Assembly: GCF_000372745.1 (NCBI RefSeq)
Contig: NZ_KB889640.1
Span: forward strand, 124,194 to 188,193
From: Embleya scabrispora DSM 41855
Lineage (GTDB): Bacteria > Actinomycetota > Actinomycetes > Streptomycetales > Streptomycetaceae
DNA: 64,000 nucleotides
Direction: 5' to 3'
Below, piece by piece: positions 7,151 through 16,237 of the stretch; position 1 is the stretch's first letter; every line of letters starts with the position of its first letter. Made by a program: the position numbers and the translations under genes. Under the pieces are notes generated by a model. That model searched no databases. It saw only the letters and a list, made by a program, of their open reading frames with translations, and was not told the origin of the DNA.

Positions 7151-8878
7151 ATGGAGCAAGTTGCCAACCTTGGCGCACTTAATTCGCGTAATTTGCCAAG
7201 CCCTGGCGGGAGTCCCGGGGGCGTGCGAACCGCGAGTACCGGCACGCTCGTTCGCGGCGTGTCGGTCCGCGACGTGCTGAGCCTCTCCAGCCTGTCCGGC
7301 GCCCGGCTGATGGCCGGCGAGCGCGGATTGGATCGTGTCGTGCAGCGGCTCAACGTGATGGAGGTCCCGGACATTCTGCCCTGGACCAAGCCGCACGAAC
7401 TCCTGCTGACCACCGGCTACCCGCTGCGCGAGACCCCACAGTCCCTGTGCGACCTGGTCACCGAGCTGGAGTCGCGCCGACTCGCCGCGGTGGGCATCAA
7501 GCTGGGCCGCTACCTGGACGAGTTGCCCGCCGACATGCTGGACGCCGCCGATCGGGTGGGCCTGCCGATCATCCGGCTGCCCGACGACGTCGCCTTCGAC
7601 GACATCCTCAACCAGGTGCTCACCGACATCCTCAACCGCCAGGCCGCGGTCTTGGCCCGCTCCGAGGAGGCGCATCGCGCGCTGGTCAGCGTGGTGCTCG
7701 CGGGCGGCGGCCTGGAGGCGATCACCGACGAACTCAGCCGGCTGCTCGGCGGCACCGTCATGGTCACCACGCCCGACGGCCGACTGCTGGCCTCCTCCGC
7801 CTCGGAGGACGTCGAGGCCAAGGCGTCCGGACGCGGCGTATTCGACGCCACCGGCCGCTTCCGGGTCGAGCGCTTCAAGCACGGCGCACGGGCCCTGGAG
7901 GAACCCGCCACCGGGGTGGCGCTGGTGCCGATCCTGGCCGGCGCCCTCGACCACGGCCGGGTCGTGCTGATCTCCGCCGGACGCACGCTCGACGAGAGCG
8001 ACATCCAGGTGTTGGAACGCGCCGCCGCCACCGCCGCGCTGGTGATCACCAAGGAACTCGCGGTCGCCGCCGTGGAGAGCAAGTATCAGGGCGACTTCAT
8101 GCGCGACCTGCTGGCCGGCCGGGCAGGCGACCCGGCGCACACCGTACGGCACTGCGCGTCCCTCGGCTGGGCGATCGACCGCCCGCTGACCGTGGTGGTC
8201 GCCCAACTCGAACCCGGCGAGGGCCCCGACCCGGAAAGCGACGACCTGCGGCCCGCGCACGAACGCTTCGCCACCGCGTGGGGCATCGTCGTGCGCGAAC
8301 GCGATCCGCGCGCGGCCGTGGTCGGCTACAGCCAGGAGGTCGTGGTGGTGATGGGCGCTTCCGAGCGCACCCCGCCCGGCGAGTTGGTGCGGCACATGGT
8401 CGCCCAGGTCTCCGGTGACGGCGGCGGCGGACGCCGCTCGTTCTCCACCGGCGTCAGCCGCGTGGTCACCGATCCCGCGCTGCTGCCCGAGGCATACGAA
8501 CAGGCCCGCCGCGCGGCCAAGGTCGGCCGGCAGATGCACGGCCCGGGCGGCATCGCCGACTTCGACAGCCTGGGCGTGTACCGCCTGCTCAGCCTGGTCC
8601 CCGACTCCGCCGAACTGACCAGTTTCATGCGGGAGACGCTCGGGGAACTCGCGAGTCGCGAGGACGAGGAGACCACCGATCTGCGCACCACCCTGGAGGT
8701 GCTGCTCGACACCAATCTCAACGTGGCCGAGACGGCCCGGATCCTGCATTTCCACTACAACACGCTGCGCTACCGGATCGGCAAACTGGAACGGTTGCTC
8801 GGCGCGTTCACCACCGACTCGCATTTGCGGCTCAACATCATGCTGGCGCTCCAGGTTCGCCGCATGCGCGGGCTGTAG
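7151..8878 (+). CDS. PucR-family transcriptional regulator (first copy)
   Basis: A 575-residue PucR-type regulator with an N-terminal PucR sensor domain (about residues 40-160, VRDVLSLSSLSGARLMAGE), a GGDEF-like CdaR middle domain, and a C-terminal HTH_30 domain (LLDTNLNVAETARILHFHYNTLRYRIGKLERLLG, about residues 520-555, read in parts). PucR controls purine degradation in Bacillus, and relatives often sit beside the nitrogen catabolic genes they control. It is divergent from the fdrA operon and followed by the permease-hydroxylase operon, so it is the obvious local regulator. The start is ATG 7151 if leaderless; GTG 7259 is a plausible alternative that keeps the whole PucR domain. Confidence 0.9.
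   Translation: MEQVANLGALNSRNLPSPGGSPGGVRTASTGTLVRGVSVRDVLSLSSLSGARLMAGERGLDRVVQRLNVMEVPDILPWTKPHELLLTTGYPLRETPQSLCDLVTELESRRLAAVGIKLGRYLDELPADMLDAADRVGLPIIRLPDDVAFDDILNQVLTDILNRQAAVLARSEEAHRALVSVVLAGGGLEAITDELSRLLGGTVMVTTPDGRLLASSASEDVEAKASGRGVFDATGRFRVERFKHGARALEEPATGVALVPILAGALDHGRVVLISAGRTLDESDIQVLERAAATAALVITKELAVAAVESKYQGDFMRDLLAGRAGDPAHTVRHCASLGWAIDRPLTVVVAQLEPGEGPDPESDDLRPAHERFATAWGIVVRERDPRAAVVGYSQEVVVVMGASERTPPGELVRHMVAQVSGDGGGGRRSFSTGVSRVVTDPALLPEAYEQARRAAKVGRQMHGPGGIADFDSLGVYRLLSLVPDSAELTSFMRETLGELASREDEETTDLRTTLEVLLDTNLNVAETARILHFHYNTLRYRIGKLERLLGAFTTDSHLRLNIMLALQVRRMRGL
7161..7200 (+). promoter_or_regulatory. Candidate PucR operator half-sites
   Basis: TTGCCAACCTTGGC at 7161-7174 is an imperfect palindrome, and TTTGCCAAG follows at 7192-7200. 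The same CTTGGCA core recurs near 28361 and on the minus strand near 38431. The sites lie inside the first codons of the PucR gene, just past its likely transcription start, which would suit autorepression. This is motif recurrence only; no binding data exist here. Confidence 0.3.
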
Positions 8879-8902
8879 CGTAACGCGCACGTACGGAGAG
8901 AC

Positions 8903-8950
8903 CCTTGGTTGTTCATCCATACGCCGACACACGAAGGCAACAAACCTTGG
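8903..8950 (+). promoter_or_regulatory. Candidate regulatory region of the uracil permease-hydroxylase operon
   Basis: The 259-base gap upstream of the permease contains CCTTGGTT at 8903-8910 and CCTTGG at 8945-8950. The first resembles the CNTTGGTT core of the Bacillus PucR box. Both lie 190-235 bases before the permease start. No clear -10/-35 pair is evident. The permease ATG at 9138 is preceded by GGAAGG. Confidence 0.3.
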
Positions 8951-9137
8951 GTGAATTCCACAACACCACCAGGCCGGCTCTGTCAGCTATCACCCAAGCC
9001 GCAGTGTCCGACCCGTCCATAACCTTCCCCCAACCTCGTGGCGAGAACGGCGGACAACACCGGATCGCGCTCACCGTGCCGGGTCGTGCGACAGCGAATC
9101 GCCCTCGCACCCCCCTACGCCTGGAAGGCGGCTGAAC

Positions 9138-10610
9138 ATGGCACTCGGCTTGGGATGGAAGCTCTACGGGGACGGCAGTACCCCACCTCCGGGTGAGGTC
9201 GTACGCCCCGACGAACGGCTCTCGTGGGGTCGGACCATCGGTCTGGGCGCACAACACATCGTCGCGATGTTCGGCGCGACATTCGTATTCCCGGTAGTCA
9301 TGGGTCTGGACCCGAACCTGGCGATCATGATGTCGGGTGTGGCCACCGTGGTCTTCCTGCTCATCGTGCAGGGCAAGATCCCCAGCTACCTCGGTACCAG
9401 CGCCGCGTTCGTCGGCGCGGTCGCCACCATTCGCGCCTCCGGCGGATCCAGCGCGACGGTGACCGGATCGATCCTGATCGCCGGCGCCGTACTCGCCCTC
9501 GCCGGCGTACTGATCCACCTGCTCGGCGCCGAACTCGTCAACAAGGCACTGCCGCCGGTGGTCACCGGCGCCGTGGTGATGTTGATCGGCTTCAACCTGG
9601 CGCCCGTGGTGGCCGACGTGTACTGGCCGCAGGACCAGTGGATCGCCATCCTGACGATGACCGCGGTGATCGCGATGACCGTGCTGCTGCGCGGCTTCTG
9701 GTCCCGGATCGCGATCTTCCTCGGTCTGATCTTCGGTTACGCGATGTCGTGGCTGTTCGACAAGGGCTTCGGGCAGATCACCTCGGTCCAGCCCGGTCAG
9801 CACGACGGCAAGGAGTTCGCGCACGACCGGGTCGACTTCTCCGGCGTCACCTCCGCCGACTGGTTCGGGCTGCCCACAACACACGCCCCGGACTTCAAGA
9901 CCTCGGCGATCCTGGTCGCGCTGCCCGCCGTGATCGCACTGATCGCGGAGAACGCCGGCCACGTCAAGGCGGTCTCCGAGATGACCGGCGCCGATCTGGA
10001 CGGGAGCCTGGGCAAGGCGATCACCGCGGACGGCCTGGGCACCGTGATGGCCAGCGCGGTGGGCGGCTCGCCCACCACCACCTACGCCGAGAACATCGGC
10101 GTCATGGCGGCCACCCGGGTCTACTCCACCGCCGCGTACTACGTGGCGGCCGTCGTCGCCGTGCTGTTCGGCCTGTGTCCCAAGTTCGGCGCGCTGATCG
10201 CGGCCACCCCCGGCGGCGTGCTCGGCGGGATCACCGTGGTGCTCTACGGCATGATCGGCCTGCTCGGCGCGAAGATCTGGATCGAGAACAAGGTCGACTT
10301 CGCCAACCCGATCAACCTCGTCCCGATCGCGGCCGGCATCGTGATCGGCATCGGCGGCGTCGCGATCAAGATCAACGACGACTTCGTCATCGAGGGCATC
10401 GCGCTGGGCACCATCGTCACCCTGGTGGCCTACCACACCCTGCATGCCCTGGCTCCCGCACACATGCGCGACCCCAAGGCGCCCGCCGACGTCGAACTGG
10501 AGGGCGGCACCGCGCTGTCCCTGGGCACGGTGGAGGAACACCAGCCCGCGGAGCAGCCGTTGGCCGGCTCCACCGCCGTCGCTCCGCCGACGAAGACACC
10601 GCCGAGCTGA
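9138..10610 (+). CDS. NCS2-family uracil/pyrimidine permease, RutG-like
   Basis: A 490-residue membrane protein with the NCS2 layout of about 14 segments. It resembles E. coli RutG in MFGATxxxPxxMGLDPN (residues 44-60), IPSYLGTSAAFVG, and TTTYAENIGVMAATRVYST (about 313-330). The substrate-binding glutamates of UraA correspond to E271 in AENAGHVKAVS and E318 in TYAENIG. The xanthine/urate branch instead carries QNNG-type motifs at the second site, so uracil or a related pyrimidine is the better prediction. It opens the operon with the molybdenum hydroxylase, which points to import of that enzyme's substrate. The C-terminal 50 residues form a cytoplasmic tail. Confidence 0.88.
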   Translation: MALGLGWKLYGDGSTPPPGEVVRPDERLSWGRTIGLGAQHIVAMFGATFVFPVVMGLDPNLAIMMSGVATVVFLLIVQGKIPSYLGTSAAFVGAVATIRASGGSSATVTGSILIAGAVLALAGVLIHLLGAELVNKALPPVVTGAVVMLIGFNLAPVVADVYWPQDQWIAILTMTAVIAMTVLLRGFWSRIAIFLGLIFGYAMSWLFDKGFGQITSVQPGQHDGKEFAHDRVDFSGVTSADWFGLPTTHAPDFKTSAILVALPAVIALIAENAGHVKAVSEMTGADLDGSLGKAITADGLGTVMASAVGGSPTTTYAENIGVMAATRVYSTAAYYVAAVVAVLFGLCPKFGALIAATPGGVLGGITVVLYGMIGLLGAKIWIENKVDFANPINLVPIAAGIVIGIGGVAIKINDDFVIEGIALGTIVTLVAYHTLHALAPAHMRDPKAPADVELEGGTALSLGTVEEHQPAEQPLAGSTAVAPPTKTPPS

Positions 10611-10664
10611 CGCCGCCCCACCCACGCGCACCACCGCACGCGAACACCAGGAGGAGACGACACC

Positions 10665-11579
10665 GTGAAGCCGCCGGCATTCCGATATCACGCACCGACC
10701 GATCTGGCCGAGGCCCTCGACGCCCTCGACGGGGTCGGCCACGACGGAAAGGTCCTCGCCGGCGGCCAGAGTCTGATCCCGATGCTCAACATGAGACTCG
10801 CGGCCCCGGCCCACCTGGTCGACATCAACGGGCTCGCCGAACTCTCCTACGTCCGCACCGACCCCGGCGGCGTCGCGGTGGGCGCGCTCGCCCGGCACGC
10901 CGAGGTCGAGGCGGACGAGGCCGCACACGCGGTCGTACCCCTGCTGCGCCAGGGCCTGCGCCTGGTCGCCCACCCGGTGATCCGCAACCGCGGCACCACC
11001 GTGGGCAGCCTCGCGCACGCCGACCCCTCCGGCGAGATGACCGCCGTGCTGGCCCTGCTCGGCGGCTCGATGACGCTGGCCCGCAAGGGCGCCACCCGCA
11101 CCGTCGCCGCCGAGGACTTCTTCCTCGGCCCGCTGGAGTCGTGCATCGAGCCCGGCGAACTGGCCGTGGCCGCCTACTTCCCGCGCCTGCCCGGCCGCAC
11201 CGGCACCGAGTTCGTGGAGATCGCCCGCCGACACGGCGACTACGCGATGTGCGGCGTCGCGGCGGCGGTCACCGTCGACGACGATCTGCGGATCACTTCG
11301 GCTCGCACCGCCTACCTCTCGCTCTCGCCCGTCCCGCTCGTGCTCGACCTGACCGACGCGCTGATCGGCCGCACCGCCGACACCGCGGAGTGGAACGACG
11401 CGGCGACGCTCGCGGGCGCGAGCCTGGAGCCCGAGCCGGACATCCACGCCACCGCCGAATACCGCGCCCAGCTGGCCCGCGTACTGACCGTCCGTGCCCT
11501 GCGTACCGCCACCGAACGCGCGGCCCGGGTCGAGCCGAACCCCACCGCACCGAGCACCACCGACGAGCGGAGCGCCTGA
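10665..11579 (+). CDS. Molybdenum hydroxylase FAD subunit, CoxM-like
   Basis: A 304-residue FAD-binding medium subunit of the xanthine dehydrogenase/CO dehydrogenase family. It has the two FAD motifs AGGQS (32-36) and TTVGSLAHAD (111-120; TIGG is more usual in the second, so Val replaces Gly at one position). The GTG start at 10665 follows an AGGAGGAG site. It transfers electrons from the iron-sulfur subunit to an acceptor. The stop overlaps the next ATG by one base, giving a tightly coupled M-S-L order. Confidence 0.92.
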   Translation: MKPPAFRYHAPTDLAEALDALDGVGHDGKVLAGGQSLIPMLNMRLAAPAHLVDINGLAELSYVRTDPGGVAVGALARHAEVEADEAAHAVVPLLRQGLRLVAHPVIRNRGTTVGSLAHADPSGEMTAVLALLGGSMTLARKGATRTVAAEDFFLGPLESCIEPGELAVAAYFPRLPGRTGTEFVEIARRHGDYAMCGVAAAVTVDDDLRITSARTAYLSLSPVPLVLDLTDALIGRTADTAEWNDAATLAGASLEPEPDIHATAEYRAQLARVLTVRALRTATERAARVEPNPTAPSTTDERSA

Positions 11580-12112
11580 TGACCGAGACGCAGATCCCCA
11601 CCGAGCAACGCCTCGACATCCGGCTGAACGTGAACGGCGTCCTGCGCACCGCCACCGTCACCCCGCGCCGCCTGCTCTCCGACTGCCTGCGCCACGACCT
11701 GGGCCTGACCGGCACCCACGTGGGCTGCGAGCACGGGGTGTGCGGCGCGTGCACGATCCGCGTCGACGGCAAGCCGATGCGCGGCTGCCTGATGTTCGCC
11801 GTCAGCGCTCAGGGCCACGAGATCACCACGGTCGAGGGACTGGCCGACGCCGACGGCACCATGCATCCCGTGCAGCAGGCGTTCCGCGAGTGCCACGGCC
11901 TCCAGTGCGGATTCTGCACACCCGGTTTCCTCACCGTGGTCTCCGCCTTCCTGGAGGAGAACCCGACGCCCACCGAGGAGGAGGCCCGCGAGGCCATCTC
12001 CGGCAACCTGTGTCGCTGTACCGGGTACCAGAACATCGTGAAGTCGGTGCTGCGCGCCGCCGAGATCACCCACGAACGCCGGGCCGAGCAGGCCGAGGGG
12101 GACGCCCGATGA
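11579..12112 (+). CDS. Molybdenum hydroxylase 2Fe-2S subunit, CoxS-like
   Basis: A 177-residue small subunit with both iron-sulfur clusters. The plant-ferredoxin-type cluster ligands are C50, C55, C58 and C70, and the second, helical cluster uses C110, C113, C145 and C147 (CGFC...CRC). It carries electrons from the molybdenum site to the FAD subunit. ATG 11579 overlaps the preceding stop, and the gene's own stop overlaps the next start as ATGA. Confidence 0.94.
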   Translation: MTETQIPTEQRLDIRLNVNGVLRTATVTPRRLLSDCLRHDLGLTGTHVGCEHGVCGACTIRVDGKPMRGCLMFAVSAQGHEITTVEGLADADGTMHPVQQAFRECHGLQCGFCTPGFLTVVSAFLEENPTPTEEEAREAISGNLCRCTGYQNIVKSVLRAAEITHERRAEQAEGDAR

Positions 12113-14538
12113 CCACCAAGATGTTCGGCGCACCCGTACAACGCACCGAGGACCTGCGCCTTCTGGTCGGCAACGGCCGCTACCTCGACGACCTGGGCGA
12201 GGGCGCCTACGAGGCGGCGTTCGTGCGCAGCCCGCACGCCCGGGCCCGGGTCACCGGGATCGACGTCACCGGCGCGCTCGACGTCGACGGCCTGGTCGCG
12301 ATCTACACCTACGAGGACCTGTCCGGCCGGGTCGCCGAGCCGCTCCCGCTGCTCATCCCGCACCCCGCGCTCACCCACGGCCGCACCGCCTACCCGCTGG
12401 CCAAGGAGTTCGTCAACCACGTCGGCGAGGCCGTGGTGATGGTCGTCGCCCGGGACCGTTACCTGGCCGAGGACGCCTGCGAGCGAATCACCGTCGAGTA
12501 CGAACCGCTGCCGCCCGTGGTCGGCATCGAGAACGCGCACCGCGCCGACCGCCTCGTGCACGAGGACGTGCCCGGCAACTGCGCCGCGCACCTCGTCCAG
12601 GAGGTCGGCGACGCGCCCGCCGCGATCGCCGCAGCGCCCAATCGGCTGGAGCTGAGGCTCGACATCGAGCGCAGCGCGTGCATGCCGATGGAGGGCCGCG
12701 GCGTCTACGCCCGCTGGGACGCGGCCGACGCGAGTCTGCGCGTGTACACCTCCACGCAGACCTCCACCGGCGTGCGCGCGGCCGTCGCGGCCAAGCTGGA
12801 CCTGCCGCTGGACCGGGTCGAGTGCGTGACCCCCGACGTCGGCGGCGGCTTCGGCGTCAAGATCGTGCACCCGTGGCCCGAGGAGATCCTGATCCCGTGG
12901 GCGGCCCGGCTGCTCGACCACGAGGTCAAGTGGACCGAGGACCGCCGCGAGCACTTCATCTCCGCCGCCCACGAGCGCGGCCAGTTGCAGACCGTACGGG
13001 TCGGTTTCGACGACGACGGCCGACTGCTCGGCCTGGACGTGGAGATCCTGCACGACAACGGCGCGTACACGCCGTACGGGATCATCGTCCCGATCATCAC
13101 CTCCACCCAGTTGCTCGGACCGTACAAGCCCGGCGCCTACCGGGTGGACTTCCGCAGCCTCTACACCAACACGGTGATAGTCACCCCCTATCGCGGCGCC
13201 GGTCGCCCGCAGGGCGTGTTCGCGATGGAGCGCGCGATGGACGCGATCGCCGACCACCTGGGCAAGGACCGCACCCAGGTGCGCGCGATCAACTTCATCA
13301 AGCCCGAGGAGATGCCCTACGACCACGGCCTGCTCTTCCAGGACGGCCGACCGCTGATCTACGACTCGGGTGACTTCCCCGCCTCGCTGGACGCGCTCAA
13401 GAAGCTGGTCGGCTGGGACGAGTTCGAGGCGTACCGGGCGCAGGCGCGCGCCGAGGGCCGCCGGGTCGGCATCGGCGTCGCGTGCTATGTCGAGGGCACC
13501 GGCGTGGGGCCGTACGAGGGCGGCCACGTGCAGATCGAGACCACCGGCAAGGTCAACGTCGCCACCGGTCTGACCAGCCAGGGCCAGGGCCACCAGACGG
13601 TGTTCGCCCAGATCGTCGCCGACGAACTGGGCGTACCGCTCGAAGACGTCACGGTGACCACCGGCGACACCCGCCGATTCCCGTACGCGGTCGGCACGTT
13701 CGCGTCGCGGGCGGCGGTGATGAGCGGCAACGCCATCGCGCTGGCCGCGCGCAACGTCAAGGCCAAGGCGCTGCGGATCGCCGGCGAGGCGCTGGAGGCG
13801 GACCCGCGCGACCTGGAAATCGTCGACGGCCATGTGCGGGTCAAGGGCAGCCCGGGGTCCTCGGTCGCGCTCGGCACGGTCGCGGTGTTGTCCAACCCGC
13901 TGCGCTACGCCTTCGACGAGGCGTCCCAGGCGGCCACCCAACTGACCGGCGCCGCCGACTTCTCCAAGCCGCCGGTCGCCGAGGACGACGAACCCGGCCT
14001 GGAGGGCCGCGACTACTACTCGCCGCCGACCGCCACCTTCGCCAACGGCATGCACGCCGTGATCGTGGAGACCGATCCGGACACCGCCGAGATCCGCATC
14101 CTGCGCTACTGCGTCGTGCACGACTGCGGACACCTGATCAACCCGATGATCGTCGAGGGTCAGGTGCACGGCGGCGTCGCGCAGGGCGTCGGCGGCGCGC
14201 TGTACGAGCGCATGGAGTACGACGAGCACGGCCAGTTGGTCAACGCCTCGTTCATGGACTTCCTGATGCCGTACGCGAGCGAGGTGCCCAAGATCGAGAT
14301 CGACCACCTGGAGACCCCCTCCCCGCTCAACCCGCTCGGCATCAAGGGTGCGGGCGAGGCGGGCGTGATCCCCGCGGCGGCCGTGTTCGCCTCCGCGATC
14401 GAGGACGCCGAGGGCTTCCCGATCGTGCGGATGCCGATCCAGCCGTCCGAACTCTTCCATCTGCGCAAGCGGTTCGCCGCCGGCGAGATCCCGGCGCTGC
14501 GCCGCGGCGCCGACCATGCCGCCGGCACCCACCGTTAA
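12109..14538 (+). CDS. Molybdenum hydroxylase large subunit, CoxL form II type
   Basis: An 809-residue molybdopterin-cytosine-dinucleotide-type large subunit. The active-site loop reads PYRGAGRP (360-367), the form II signature. True CO dehydrogenase has AYRCSFR with the Cys that holds copper, which is absent, so CO oxidation is unlikely. The catalytic base is probably E750 in KGAGEAG. Q-loop and cofactor segments (GGGFGVK, TSQGQGHQT) are intact. The enzyme should hydroxylate a heterocycle. The RutG-like permease upstream and the barbiturase and CodA genes in the window make uracil -> barbiturate an attractive reaction; purine substrates are the alternative. Confidence 0.9.
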   Translation: MTTKMFGAPVQRTEDLRLLVGNGRYLDDLGEGAYEAAFVRSPHARARVTGIDVTGALDVDGLVAIYTYEDLSGRVAEPLPLLIPHPALTHGRTAYPLAKEFVNHVGEAVVMVVARDRYLAEDACERITVEYEPLPPVVGIENAHRADRLVHEDVPGNCAAHLVQEVGDAPAAIAAAPNRLELRLDIERSACMPMEGRGVYARWDAADASLRVYTSTQTSTGVRAAVAAKLDLPLDRVECVTPDVGGGFGVKIVHPWPEEILIPWAARLLDHEVKWTEDRREHFISAAHERGQLQTVRVGFDDDGRLLGLDVEILHDNGAYTPYGIIVPIITSTQLLGPYKPGAYRVDFRSLYTNTVIVTPYRGAGRPQGVFAMERAMDAIADHLGKDRTQVRAINFIKPEEMPYDHGLLFQDGRPLIYDSGDFPASLDALKKLVGWDEFEAYRAQARAEGRRVGIGVACYVEGTGVGPYEGGHVQIETTGKVNVATGLTSQGQGHQTVFAQIVADELGVPLEDVTVTTGDTRRFPYAVGTFASRAAVMSGNAIALAARNVKAKALRIAGEALEADPRDLEIVDGHVRVKGSPGSSVALGTVAVLSNPLRYAFDEASQAATQLTGAADFSKPPVAEDDEPGLEGRDYYSPPTATFANGMHAVIVETDPDTAEIRILRYCVVHDCGHLINPMIVEGQVHGGVAQGVGGALYERMEYDEHGQLVNASFMDFLMPYASEVPKIEIDHLETPSPLNPLGIKGAGEAGVIPAAAVFASAIEDAEGFPIVRMPIQPSELFHLRKRFAAGEIPALRRGADHAAGTHR

Positions 14539-14553
14539 GGAGCACGTCGCACC

Positions 14554-15201
14554 ATGAAGGTCCAAGGAAACGCCATCCTGAACGCGCCGGCCGACAAGGT
14601 CTGGGCGGCGCTGAACGATCCGGCCGTACTCACCCGCACCATCCCCGGTTGCGAGAAGCTCGAGGAGACCGGCCCGGACGCGTACCGGATGACGGTGACG
14701 ATGGGCGTCGCCTCGATCAAGGGCACCTACCTGGGCAACGTGCAGCTCACCGACCAGGTACCGCCGGGCTCGTTCATGCTCAAGGCGTCCGGCTCGGGCG
14801 GTCCGGGCACGGTCAGCGCCGAGGTCAAGGTCACCCTGGCGGACATCGACGGCGGGCGGACCCGGCTGGAGTACGACGCCGAGGCCGTGGTGGGCGGGGT
14901 CATCGGCGGGGTCGGCCAGCGCATGCTGACGGGTGTCGCCAAGAAGACGGCGGGTGAGTTCTTCAAGTCGGTCGACAAGATACTGACCGGGCAGACGCCA
15001 CTGACGCCGGTGCCCGCGGCGGTCAACGGCACTCCCGTGCCGGCCGCGGCCGATGGCGCCGCGGTCACCGCGCCGGCCGCGGCCGCGTATGCGGCGCCGA
15101 CCCCCTCGCTCGGCGACGACTTCGCCAAGGGCGCCCTGTTCGGCGCGGCGGTGGCCCTGCTCGGCGCGATCGTCGGCGGCGTGATCGCCCGTCGTCGCTG
15201 A
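14554..15201 (+). CDS. CoxG-family SRPBCC protein with C-terminal membrane anchor
   Basis: A 215-residue CoxG-type protein. Residues 1-145 form an SRPBCC fold (MKVQGNAILNAPADKVWAAL, split as usual at the first helix, and IPGCEKLEETGPD). A Pro/Ala linker leads to one transmembrane helix near 190-212 ending in RRR. In CO-oxidising bacteria CoxG recruits the dehydrogenase to the membrane. The same role is likely for the hydroxylase encoded 15 bases upstream. AAGGAG precedes the ATG. Confidence 0.85.
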   Translation: MKVQGNAILNAPADKVWAALNDPAVLTRTIPGCEKLEETGPDAYRMTVTMGVASIKGTYLGNVQLTDQVPPGSFMLKASGSGGPGTVSAEVKVTLADIDGGRTRLEYDAEAVVGGVIGGVGQRMLTGVAKKTAGEFFKSVDKILTGQTPLTPVPAAVNGTPVPAAADGAAVTAPAAAAYAAPTPSLGDDFAKGALFGAAVALLGAIVGGVIARRR

Positions 15202-15226
15202 TCCACTTCTCGGGAAGGGAGTAACC

Positions 15227-16126
15227 ATGCGTGCGTTCACGGCGGCGGCCGTCCAGGTCGTCCCCCGGCCCGGCCCGCTCACGGCGGCGGTGGTGCAGGC
15301 GAACATCGTCCACGCGCTGGACTGGGTGACCCGCTGCGTCGAGTCCACCGGTGCCGAGTTGGTGGTCCTGCCGGAGAGCGTGACCACCGGCTTCACCCCG
15401 GCGCTGGGTGCCGAGGAGTTGTGGGACCTGATCGACGACGTTCCCGGCGCGCTCACCGAGCCGTTCCAGGAGCGGGCCCGGGAATTGGGCGTGCACCTGG
15501 TCTGGGGCACCTACGAGCGCGGTGACGACCGGGGCGTGGTGTACAACTCCTCCGTGCTGGCCGGGCCGGACGGCCGGGTCCTGGGCGTCTACCGCAAGAC
15601 CCACCCGTTCGGGCCCGAACTGCGCTCGCGCGGCGGGTGGGTGACGCCGGGCGAGTACGTCAGCGTGGTGGAGACCGACCTCGGTCGGATCGGCATGATC
15701 ATCTGCTTCGACGGCGACTACCCGGAGCTGAGCCGGATCCAGGCGGTGCACGGCGCGGAGGTCATCTGCCGCCCGTCGGCCCTGCTGCGCTCCGCCGACC
15801 TGTGGGAACTCACCTGCCGGGCACGGGCGTACGACAACCACGTCTACGTGATCGGCGCCAACGCCACCGGCAGCGACCCGGCCGGCGTGCTGTACTTCGG
15901 CAACTCGATGATCGTCACCCCGGGCGCCGAGGTCGTCGCCCGCGGCTCCTCGCACGAGGGTTGGGTCTCGGCCCGCCTGGACCCCGAGCGCGCGTTGGCG
16001 TCGCTGACCCCGGGTTCGAACATCCCCCAGGTCTTCGACCACTTGGCCGACCGCAACCTGGACCTGATCACGAACTACGCGGACGACCTGGTCCGCCCGG
16101 CGAAGACGACGTTCCCGCACGGCTGA
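15227..16126 (+). CDS. Nitrilase/carbamoyl-amidohydrolase superfamily protein
   Basis: A 299-residue carbon-nitrogen hydrolase with the Glu-Lys-Cys triad at E50 (LPES), K124 (YRKTHPFGPE) and C160 (IICFDGDYPE). The cysteine context is of the amidase/carbamoylase type. It is the last gene of the permease-hydroxylase operon, 25 bases after coxG with GGGAAGGGAG before the ATG, and a strong hairpin follows. Its substrate is probably a linear amide or ureido acid made downstream of ring opening. Candidates are malonamate, 3-oxo-3-ureidopropanoate or a ureide. The sequence alone does not decide among them. Confidence 0.85.
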   Translation: MRAFTAAAVQVVPRPGPLTAAVVQANIVHALDWVTRCVESTGAELVVLPESVTTGFTPALGAEELWDLIDDVPGALTEPFQERARELGVHLVWGTYERGDDRGVVYNSSVLAGPDGRVLGVYRKTHPFGPELRSRGGWVTPGEYVSVVETDLGRIGMIICFDGDYPELSRIQAVHGAEVICRPSALLRSADLWELTCRARAYDNHVYVIGANATGSDPAGVLYFGNSMIVTPGAEVVARGSSHEGWVSARLDPERALASLTPGSNIPQVFDHLADRNLDLITNYADDLVRPAKTTFPHG

Positions 16127-16140
16127 CCACCCCACGAACG

Positions 16141-16176
16141 CGACGCCCCGGCCCGGCGGATCGGGTCGGGGCGTCG
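16141..16176. terminator. Hairpin terminator after the nitrilase gene
   Basis: A 15-bp inverted repeat (one G:T pair) with a 6-base loop, 14 bases after the nitrilase stop. It also faces the convergent uppS-like gene, so it can stop transcription from both sides. Confidence 0.7.
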
Positions 16177-16237
16177 TGCCGGCGGTGGTGGGGCTCGCCG
16201 CCTGCCCGCTCCGGGTGCCGGCCTGCGCCGACGGCGG

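Noticed and set aside
12109-14538. Calling the large subunit a carbon monoxide dehydrogenase
   Set aside because: The loop is PYRGAGRP rather than AYRCSFR, so the copper-binding Cys is missing and the permease context is pyrimidine-like.
11809-15510. A 1233-codon minus-strand frame across the coxS-coxL-coxG genes
   Set aside because: It is antisense to four clear genes and has antisense-type composition.
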